Shown here one piece after another: positions 18,088 through 24,768 of a stretch of DNA of 35,386 nt (position 1 is its first letter; every line of letters starts with the position of its first letter). The stretch comes from Verrucomicrobiota bacterium (lineage in GTDB: Bacteria > Verrucomicrobiota > Verrucomicrobiia > Verrucomicrobiales > Verrucomicrobiaceae): the NCBI GenBank assembly GCA_026397605.1, contig JAPLUM010000660.1, positions 1 through 35,386 on the forward strand, read 5' to 3'. Made by a program: the position numbers and the translations under genes. Under the pieces are notes generated by a model. The model saw nothing but the letters and a program-made list of their open reading frames with translations. It searched no databases and was not told the origin of the DNA.

Positions 18088-20400
18088 ATGTTCCGCCGTT
18101 TCATCCAACACCGCATCTGCCGCTACACGCTGGCTCTCATCGCGGCTTTAACGTTAGTGTATGGCTTGCTGCCAGATGCCGGGCTTTATCCGACGGACTT
18201 CCGTTTCTCTCGGACCTTGTTGGATCGTGATGGGCGGCTGTTGCATCTGGCTTTAACAACCGATGGCAAATACCGTCGCCATGTGCCGCTGGCAGACATC
18301 AACCCGCTCCTGATCGAGGCCACGCTCGAACTCGAAGATCGGCATTTCTATGAGCATCCGGGAGTGAATCCGCTCTCGCTTCTGCGCGCGACTTGGGGTG
18401 CCATCACGGGCTCCGCTCGCGGGGGTGGATCCACGATCACGATGCAGTTGGCCCGACTACGTCACGGTCTGCGAACGCGTTCTGCTTATGGCAAGCTGGT
18501 GCAGATTTTCCGGGCCATCCAAATGGAGAGACATCATGACAAAGCCGCCATTCTCGAGGCTTATCTGAACCAGGCACCGTATGGCGGAAACGTCGAAGGC
18601 ATTGGCTCAGCAAGCCTGCTCTGGTGCGGGAAGACAGCCACGGATCTGACCTTGCGTGAGTCGGTGGCTTTGGCCGTGCTACCTCAAAGCCCAACACGTC
18701 GGCGGCCACGGGCGGAAGGCGTGAACCTCAGCCTCACGCAGGCTCAGCATCGCCTCTGGGAAAGGCTGCGTGCTTTGAAAAAGCTCGAGAGTGACCCTCT
18801 GGATGCCAGCTTCACGCTGAAACAACTCATGCCAGCACCGCGTGACGTACCGCACTTGGCACGCCGATTATTTACGGAGCAACCAGCGACCACACGCGAA
18901 GCCTCAGCGCTAGCTTTGAAGACCAGCGTGAGTCTGCCACAGCAGCAAGGGGTGGAGTCTGTGCTAGCCGATTACATCGGACGAAAGAGTGAGCTGGGCA
19001 TCACGAATGCCTGTGCACTTCTCGTGAGAGCATCCACCCGCGAGGTGCTAGCTTATGTGGGATCCAGCGGCTTTCTGGATGCCCGAATCCAGGGGCAGGT
19101 CGATGGCGTGCTCGCACGTCGTTCGCCTGGATCAGCGTTAAAACCGTTCATTTATGCTTTAGCAATGCAGCAAGGTCTCATCCACCCGCATACCTTGCTG
19201 CGTGATGGGCAGACTTCGTTTGGAGGTTACAATCCAGAAAATTTTGATCGTCAATTTTCAGGCCCCATCGCTGCAAAGGATGCGCTGTATCATAGCCGCA
19301 ATATCCCTGCGGTCTCGTTAGCCCAAAAGCTCGCAGCCCCCGGTTTGTATGGCTTTCTCAAATCGGCCGGAGTCGCGCTACCGCACCCCGCCGAGCATTA
19401 CGGCCTAGCCTTGCCACTCGGTGGCGCGGAGGTGAGCATGGAGGAACTGGCCGCACTCTACTGCCTGCTGGCAGATGATGGTCTAGCTCGGCCCATTCAG
19501 ATGCAAACGGCCACCAAAGAGCTTTCACGTCCGCCGCTGCTGACGGAAGAGGCACGCTATTTGACTCGTGAAATGATGCGCACCCGTGAAGGCGAAGCCG
19601 CACTGGATGACTCTGCCGTGCTTTGGAAGACCGGCACGTCTCATGGCTTCAGAGATGCCTGGGCGGCGGGTATTCGCGGAGATCATGTGCTTGTCGTCTG
19701 GATCGGCAATTTCAATGGCCGTGGCAACCCTGCTTTCATCGCCCGTGAATGCGCAGCCCCCTTGCTCTTTGAGGTCTTCCGCCATTTGCATCTGCCTTTG
19801 AAGCGTGAGTTCAAACCAACAAACATCCGCGATGTCGAACTCTGCGCGGTATCCGGTCAGTTGCCGACACCCCTCTGCCAGCATCACGTGCAGGGCGGAT
19901 TCATCCCCGGCGTATCTCCCATCACCGCCTGTGAGATCCACCGCGAGGTTTGGATCGACCAAACGAGTCAGCTGCGTGTCTCAACTGATGATGGTACACG
20001 ATCCTTACGCCGAGACGTCTATGAATTCTGGCCCCCTGACATGCTGGAAATGTTTCGCCGCGCCGGAGTCCCACGTCGTGAACCACCGCCCCTGGAGCCA
20101 AGCGCCAGCTCCTTGCAGGCCACAGATCACGCAGCAGCACCGCAGATCCGTTCACCCCAACCCTCCCTAGTTTACACCTTGCAGGCATCGTCCAAGGACC
20201 GCCGCAGCGTGCCACTCAGAGCCGATGCAGCCCCCGGAGTCAGCCGCCTCTTTTGGTTTGCCGACAGCCGTTTTCTTGGCTCCACCCCACCCACCACCCC
20301 ACTCCTCTGGCAAGCCGAAGCAGGCCACTGGCGCATCCACGTCCTCGACGATCAAGGCCGCAGCAGCGCCGTGAAAGTACGTGTGGAGGTGGTGCCGTGA
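18088..20400 (+). CDS. pbpC: Penicillin-binding protein 1C
   Basis: GT51: LELEDRHFYEHPGVNPLSLLRA…GGSTITMQLARL; transpeptidase SPGSALKPF (SxxK), HSRN, WKTGTSHGFRDAW (KTG); C-terminal BiPBP_C-like domain. Directly downstream of the A2M gene. Confidence 0.94.
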   Translation: MFRRFIQHRICRYTLALIAALTLVYGLLPDAGLYPTDFRFSRTLLDRDGRLLHLALTTDGKYRRHVPLADINPLLIEATLELEDRHFYEHPGVNPLSLLRATWGAITGSARGGGSTITMQLARLRHGLRTRSAYGKLVQIFRAIQMERHHDKAAILEAYLNQAPYGGNVEGIGSASLLWCGKTATDLTLRESVALAVLPQSPTRRRPRAEGVNLSLTQAQHRLWERLRALKKLESDPLDASFTLKQLMPAPRDVPHLARRLFTEQPATTREASALALKTSVSLPQQQGVESVLADYIGRKSELGITNACALLVRASTREVLAYVGSSGFLDARIQGQVDGVLARRSPGSALKPFIYALAMQQGLIHPHTLLRDGQTSFGGYNPENFDRQFSGPIAAKDALYHSRNIPAVSLAQKLAAPGLYGFLKSAGVALPHPAEHYGLALPLGGAEVSMEELAALYCLLADDGLARPIQMQTATKELSRPPLLTEEARYLTREMMRTREGEAALDDSAVLWKTGTSHGFRDAWAAGIRGDHVLVVWIGNFNGRGNPAFIARECAAPLLFEVFRHLHLPLKREFKPTNIRDVELCAVSGQLPTPLCQHHVQGGFIPGVSPITACEIHREVWIDQTSQLRVSTDDGTRSLRRDVYEFWPPDMLEMFRRAGVPRREPPPLEPSASSLQATDHAAAPQIRSPQPSLVYTLQASSKDRRSVPLRADAAPGVSRLFWFADSRFLGSTPPTTPLLWQAEAGHWRIHVLDDQGRSSAVKVRVEVVP

Positions 20401-20465
20401 GGGGTGAGGTGTGCGGTCAGAATAGAATCTTCCAAGCTATGCAAAAAGACTTGATGAATACGACG

Positions 20466-20484
20466 TGCTGTAACACGTTACCAC
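20466..20484. promoter_or_regulatory. Operator-like palindrome (core GTAAC-ac-GTTAC, 20470-20481) immediately upstream of antitoxin ATG
   Basis: 5-bp perfect arms with a 2-bp spacer, extended imperfectly (TGctGTAACacGTTACcaCA); ends 4 nt before the predicted start at 20485. Confidence 0.45.
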
Positions 20485-20766
20485 ATGGCATACACACTCA
20501 CCCGAACCAGCATGGCTTTGGATCAGTTCACACTCGGCGCACTGGATCTGCTCGCGCAGAAATGGAGTGTCCCAAAGGCTGAGGTCATGCGCAGGGCGGT
20601 GCGTCGTATCAAGGAAGAAGAAGACATGAAAGACCAATGCCCTAAACCACTGAACGCCCTTGATTGGCTGCAAAACGGCGGCGGTCTCACTGTGCAGGAG
20701 GCCGAGGCCTTCCGTGAAGAGGTGCAGGCTGAGCGTGAGGCCAAACGCTACTGGTGGGAAGTATGA
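20485..20766 (+). CDS. Ribbon-helix-helix (CopG-like) antitoxin of a PIN-toxin pair
   Basis: TRTSMALDQFTLGALDLLAQKWSVPKAEVMRRAVRRIKEEED fits an RHH pattern; C-terminal toxin-neutralising-type tail; stop overlaps the PIN-protein ATG. Confidence 0.72.
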   Translation: MAYTLTRTSMALDQFTLGALDLLAQKWSVPKAEVMRRAVRRIKEEEDMKDQCPKPLNALDWLQNGGGLTVQEAEAFREEVQAEREAKRYWWEV

Positions 20767-21155
20767 TCCACCTGGACACCAATCTCCTCATCGACCTCGT
20801 CACCATCGGGTCGCCGCACATCGCGGTGATCCGTCAGTGGCTTGAGGCTGGCGAGGAGCTGGCGGTGAGTGCTATCGTCTGGTCGGAGTTTTTGAATGGC
20901 CCGCACACGAAGCAGCAGAAGGATGCCGTGCAAGCCATCGTCGAAGGGCGCATCCTCGACTTCACGGTGAAAGAGGCCGAGCAAGCCTCACGCCTATTTC
21001 ACTACACGGGTCGCAAGCGTGGCTCGCACGCCGATTGCATGATCGCTGCCTGTGCGATGACGAAGGACACCCAACTGGCGACGCGCAATATCGGCGACTT
21101 TGAAAAGTTCGTTCCGCACGGGCTGAAAATGCTGGCAGTGGCGACGGTAGCGTAA
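20763..21155 (+). CDS. PIN-domain ribonuclease toxin (VapC-like)
   Basis: MIHLDTNLLIDLV, VWSEFLNG, HADCMIAACAM, TRNIGDFEKF: all conserved PIN acidic positions present. ATG at 20763 overlaps the antitoxin stop. Confidence 0.9.
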   Translation: MIHLDTNLLIDLVTIGSPHIAVIRQWLEAGEELAVSAIVWSEFLNGPHTKQQKDAVQAIVEGRILDFTVKEAEQASRLFHYTGRKRGSHADCMIAACAMTKDTQLATRNIGDFEKFVPHGLKMLAVATVA

Positions 21156-21167
21156 AACTCGTTTTAC
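21152..21167. other. Palindrome GTAAAAC-tc-GTTTTAC spanning both convergent stop codons
   Basis: Perfect 7-bp arms with 2-nt centre; includes the TAA of the PIN gene (+) and the TAA of the response regulator (-). Confidence 0.5.
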
Positions 21168-21778
21168 ACCTTCACCAGCCCGCGCCGGATCGCCTCTGCG
21201 GTGGCTTGGGCGCGGTCGTTGACTTTGAGTTTCATCAGAATGCGGCTGACGTGCTGCTTCACAGTGTCTTCACTGATGCCGAGGGTGGCGGCGATTTCTT
21301 TGTTGGCATTGCCACGGGTGACGAGGGTCAGGATCTCACGTTCACGCGGAGTGATTTCAGGTTCAGCCAGGTGGTCTTTGAGTCGTTGGGCGATTTCGTC
21401 AGGCAGGCTGCGTTCACCTTTGGCCACGGCGCGAATAGCCTTCAGCAGGGCCTCGCGAGAGGCGGACTTTTGCAAGTAACCGAGTGCGCCAGCTTTGAGT
21501 GCGGAGCGGATTTCTTCATCTCGGGCAAAGGTGGAAAAAATGAGCACGTGCGCTTCAGGATGTTCACGCAAGAGAGCGGTCGTAGCCTCAATGCCGCTAA
21601 TGCCGGGGAGTTGGAGATCCATGAGCACGACATGAGGCTTCTTTTGATCAAAAAGAGCCGCCGCGTCTTCTCCACGATCTGTTTCACCGACGACTTTCAG
21701 ATCATCCTCCAACTCGAGTGAGGCAACTAAGCCGCTGCGGACGACGAAGTGATCGTCAATGATGAGGAGGGTGATCAT
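21164..21778 (-). CDS. Response regulator, NarL/FixJ family
   Basis: MITLLIIDDHFVVRSGLVASL…VVLMDLQLPGISG…ITPREREILTLVTRGNANKEIAATLGISEDTVKQHVSRILMKL. Confidence 0.93.
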   Translation of the reverse strand: MITLLIIDDHFVVRSGLVASLELEDDLKVVGETDRGEDAAALFDQKKPHVVLMDLQLPGISGIEATTALLREHPEAHVLIFSTFARDEEIRSALKAGALGYLQKSASREALLKAIRAVAKGERSLPDEIAQRLKDHLAEPEITPREREILTLVTRGNANKEIAATLGISEDTVKQHVSRILMKLKVNDRAQATAEAIRRGLVKV

Positions 21779-21793
21779 GGGAGAAGAAAAGAA

Positions 21794-21814
21794 GTAATCA
21801 GTAATCAGTAATCA
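21794..21814 (+). repeat. Heptanucleotide tandem repeat (GTAATCA)x3
   Basis: gtaatca gtaatca gtaatca, directly upstream of the response regulator start and overlapping the stop codon of the next minus-strand ORF. Confidence 0.85.
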
Positions 21815-22167
21815 GTTAAGCCTGCCGGTCGAACTTCCATGGGCTGGGGCTCGGTGTTTCGAGTTGGCATCGCGTAGTAAACCGCTGAGGCGGCCAAAAG
21901 CATCATTGAGGTGGGAAAGGCAAAAGCGACGATCAAAGCTCCAAGAGTGGAGCGAGAGTTTCGCAGGGACCAAATCAATGGGATTAGAGCTAAGGCACCG
22001 ATCCAGCCCCACTTTCCACTGAGAACAAACAACGCCACTAACAGCCAGCCAATGGCTGTTCCACCCTCAGCAGCTAGGGGGAGCTCAAAAGCGAATCCAG
22101 CATCGAAGCCTATTGTTTCCCCAGTCGTGAGGCAATACTTGACTGAGGTGAAAGTCAGGTTGGACAT
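21805..22167 (-). CDS. Small hypothetical membrane protein
   Basis: 120 aa with two hydrophobic stretches (GWLLVALFVLSGKWGWIGALALIPLIW; TLGALIVAFAFPTSMMLLAASAVYYA); same strand as the response regulator. Confidence 0.6.
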   Translation of the reverse strand: MSNLTFTSVKYCLTTGETIGFDAGFAFELPLAAEGGTAIGWLLVALFVLSGKWGWIGALALIPLIWSLRNSRSTLGALIVAFAFPTSMMLLAASAVYYAMPTRNTEPQPMEVRPAGLTDY

Positions 22168-22316
22168 GAAGTCAATTTAGGTTCTCAGGTTGGATTCGTA
22201 AAGGCCACAATGGATTTGGCAGCGCTGCGTCCTGACCGGTGATCTTTAACCGCTGAAAGGACGCTAACCGATACCTCCGATATGTGTAGTCTGCTGGGCT
22301 CGGATAACTTGCTTTG

Positions 22317-22622
22317 CTAGAGCGTGCCCTGGCCCCCGAGATGCTGGGTGATGAATGCCTCTGGCGTGATGGGCTGGGGTTTGTAGCCTGCGCCTGCAAG
22401 GGAGCGGAAATGCCGGTCCTCGGTGATGACGTAGTCAGCATGGGCGGCAATGGCGCAGTCGGCGAATTTGTCGTCATCAGCATCAGCGGGGATGGTGAGG
22501 AAGCGGTAGGCGGGGGAGAGGTAGCGGATGACGCCGCGTGTCTCGTCCACCAGCTCAATGAACTCCGGCGCACGGCGACCGAACATCCCGACGAGGACAT
22601 TGGTATCGATGCAGACGATCAT
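22317..22622 (-). CDS. PIN-domain protein (COG1569-like), apparently missing its central segment
   Basis: MIVCIDTNVLVGMFGRR and AYRFLTIPADADDDKFADCAIAAHADYVITEDRHFRSLAGAGYKPQPITPEAFI are typical N- and C-terminal PIN segments, but the usual central stretch between them is absent. Confidence 0.72.
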   Translation of the reverse strand: MIVCIDTNVLVGMFGRRAPEFIELVDETRGVIRYLSPAYRFLTIPADADDDKFADCAIAAHADYVITEDRHFRSLAGAGYKPQPITPEAFITQHLGGQGTL

Positions 22623-22874
22623 GCGCGGCGGTATGGATGCGCGGCACGGTGCTCCGCCACGGCAGCGGCGATGCTCTCGGGCGTGAATCTCCCCTGGGCG
22701 CGGGCATCATCAGCGGCGTCATCCAGCTCGGCGGTGATTTCTTGCAACCTGATCTCTAGTAAGAAACGTCGAGCCAACTCCAGAGCAGCATCCGGCAAAG
22801 AATCCACCTGCGAGTGCAGTAGCGGACGCAGGACTTTGGGGTCTTTTGGAGTCGGTGCGTTTAAAGTGATCATG
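22619..22874 (-). CDS. Small helical putative antitoxin partner of the PIN protein
   Basis: MITLNAPTPKDPKVLRPLLHSQVDSLPDAALELARRFLLEIRLQEITAELDDAADDARAQGRFTPESIAAAVAEHRAAHPYRRA; stop overlaps the ATG of the PIN ORF. Confidence 0.6.
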
Positions 22875-22918
22875 CTGGGGATTTTGTCACAAGCGAGGCA
22901 TGCTTGCAAGGTAGCGTT

Positions 22919-22937
22919 GGGCTTCAGCCCGCGCGGG
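22919..22937. repeat. REP-like palindromes GGGCT-tc-AGCCC overlapping CCCGCGCGGG
   Basis: Direct reading; intergenic, upstream of the minus-strand TA-like pair. Confidence 0.5.
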
Positions 22938-23041
22938 TTTCGAAATCGGCTCCTCTGACATCAGCGTCTGGTTAGCGTCAAATCAGCGGTTTTATCCGTC
23001 AGTCTCTCACCGCAAAATTCACCGCACGTCATGCCTCTCCT

Positions 23042-23124
23042 CCAAATGCCCGCCGCCTCGACTGCCCGCCGCAGCCAAGGCTTGACCTCTCACGGCTTTA
23101 TCGCTTCCTTCGGCACATGGATTC
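23042..23124 (+). repeat. 83-bp imperfect direct repeat, copy 1
   Basis: ccaaatgcccgccgcctcgactgcccgccgcagccaaggcttgacctctcacggctttatcgcttccttcggcacatggatt… aligns without gaps to 23851-23933 (constant 809-bp offset). Confidence 0.9.
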
Positions 23125-23779
23125 AAAAACCATTCCTCCTGACATGATCAGCTACTACGGAAGAAGGGCTAGCGAGTATGAGCAGATCTATGCCAAGGTA
23201 GAACGTCAGGAAGATCTTCGGCGAATACGCGGAATCGTGGGTGCGGGATTTTGCGGTCACGACGTGCTGGAAGTTGCGTGTGGCACTGCCTACTGGACGG
23301 AAGCCTTCGCTGCGGAGGCAAGATCGGTCTTGGCATGCGATCTCAGTTCAGAGGTGTTGGAGATTGCGCGCGCCAAAGAATGGGGAACCGGTTCCATCGA
23401 GTTTTGCCAAGCCGACGCTTATGCGCTGCCAGCGTTTAAGCGCCAGTTTTCAGCTGCTTTCTCTGGGTTTTGGTGGTCGCATATTCCGCGAAGCAGGCTC
23501 GCAGGCTTCCTCGACAACTTTCACCAGAAGCTTCAACGAGGCTCCAAGGTCATGTTCATCGATAATCGATTCGTTGAAGGAAGCAGCACCCCAATTTTCC
23601 GGACCGATGAACATGGAGATTCGTTTCAACAACGCCATTTGGCGGATGGCAGTGTCCACGAAGTCCTCAAGAATTTCCCTTCGGAAAGTGAGTTATTAAG
23701 CGCGGTCTCAGACTCAGCTTCAACGGCAGGGGTTCTGCTAACCGACTACTTTTGGATTCTGAGCTACCAGATCAAATAA
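23117..23779 (+). CDS. Class I SAM-dependent methyltransferase
   Basis: ISYYGRRASEYEQIY, DVLEVACGTAYWTEAFAAEA, SVLACDLSSEVLEIARAK, FCQADAYALP. Confidence 0.85.
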   Translation: MDSKTIPPDMISYYGRRASEYEQIYAKVERQEDLRRIRGIVGAGFCGHDVLEVACGTAYWTEAFAAEARSVLACDLSSEVLEIARAKEWGTGSIEFCQADAYALPAFKRQFSAAFSGFWWSHIPRSRLAGFLDNFHQKLQRGSKVMFIDNRFVEGSSTPIFRTDEHGDSFQQRHLADGSVHEVLKNFPSESELLSAVSDSASTAGVLLTDYFWILSYQIK

Positions 23780-23850
23780 AGAAACATCCCAACATGAAAG
23801 ACGGAGCATGAACAACGTGTCTGACCCTGTAAACCTCAGAGGCATCCCAT

Positions 23851-23933
23851 CCAAACGCCCGCCGCCTAGACGACCCGCCGCAGCCAAGGCTTGACCTCTC
23901 GCGGCTTTATCGCTTCCATCGGTGCATGGATTA
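23851..23933 (+). repeat. 83-bp imperfect direct repeat, copy 2
   Basis: ccaaacgcccgccgcctagacgacccgccgcagccaaggcttgacctctcgcggctttatcgcttccatcggtgcatggatt…; same orientation as copy 1, roughly nine substitutions, no indels. Confidence 0.9.
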
Positions 23934-24058
23934 AAGAGTCTTTTCGTTGGGGAACTCCTGCCCTCTTTCCCAATTCAACCGCGTTTTCCCAGAAAAAACT
24001 GTGCATAAAACTGATTCACCCACAATTAAGTGCGGCTAAACAAGGTCGGCCAAAAAAC

Positions 24059-24724
24059 ATGAATGTAGAGTTCCATCACTACGATGCTAGTCAGAAGCGC
24101 TGGTTCACTAAGGTGGCGAAGAGAGCCGCTGAGCGTGTGTCTACCATAGTTTCTGAATTTGATTATCAAATGCCAGACACTTGGTCCGCTGAATTCGCGT
24201 TGAAAGAAATGACCCGAACCAGAGTTCATCGCATTAGAGTCCAGCATCAGACGATTATATCTGTTACCTTTGCCGCTGCTAGTTGGCAAAGCCTAGATTC
24301 ATCCGCCGACGATGCTATCGCTCAGCTTGCTTCAGCGGTTCTATGCGTTGTTCCTCAGGACTTGGCAGACCAGTTGCGTGGCGCGTTTATCGAAAATGGA
24401 GTCAGCCAGTTGCGCCCGATTTCGATGACTAGTGAGGACGCTCCTCCAGACTCTAACCATCATGTTGAGTTGTGTATCAGGAGCCAGGGCATTGGCCTTG
24501 ATGAGTTCTACAGTCTCTATGACCGATTAGATGTTCACCTTCGAGATCAGAGACTAGGGTTTGTCGATGGCTCAAGCTGGAGCGGGGACAGCTACTGCAT
24601 CGACTTTTCACTACCTATTCGGGAGGCTGGGATACGATGTGTAATGAGCTTTATCACTGAGCAAGGGCACCGTGATCGCGTCACCCTTTCAGATATTTCA
24701 ACAGGAGAGAGTCTGGAGAGCTAG
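24059..24724 (+). CDS. Hypothetical protein (221 aa), no recognised family
   Basis: Likely start MNVEFHHYDASQKRWFTKVAKRAAERVST…; the ORF track's upstream extension begins inside repeat copy 2 and is probably untranslated. Codon usage looks more AT-rich than neighbours. Confidence 0.65.
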   Translation: MNVEFHHYDASQKRWFTKVAKRAAERVSTIVSEFDYQMPDTWSAEFALKEMTRTRVHRIRVQHQTIISVTFAAASWQSLDSSADDAIAQLASAVLCVVPQDLADQLRGAFIENGVSQLRPISMTSEDAPPDSNHHVELCIRSQGIGLDEFYSLYDRLDVHLRDQRLGFVDGSSWSGDSYCIDFSLPIREAGIRCVMSFITEQGHRDRVTLSDISTGESLES

Positions 24725-24768
24725 AAACAGGGCAAACATAAGAACGAATTGAGCAGCGCTTACCTTCG

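Noticed and set aside
22172-22600. 142-aa minus-strand ORF overlapping the PIN gene
   Set aside because: Ser/Thr/Pro-rich out-of-frame translation of the PIN ORF; not a plausible protein.
23082-23104. Promoter inside the 83-bp repeat (TTGACC as -35)
   Set aside because: No acceptable -10 hexamer at 16-18 bp spacing (TTCCTT/TTCCAT at 17 bp); insufficient support.
23042-23933. Integron-like gene cassette (direct repeats as attC sites around a single ORF)
   Set aside because: No convincing RYYYAAC / GTTRRRY core-site pairs or attC-type imperfect palindromes could be read in the repeat, and no integrase is in the window; the repeat is reported without this interpretation.
23891-24058. N-terminal TTG-initiated extension of the 221-aa ORF
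   Set aside because: It begins within repeat copy 2 and resembles translated repeat DNA; ATG 24059 is more plausible.
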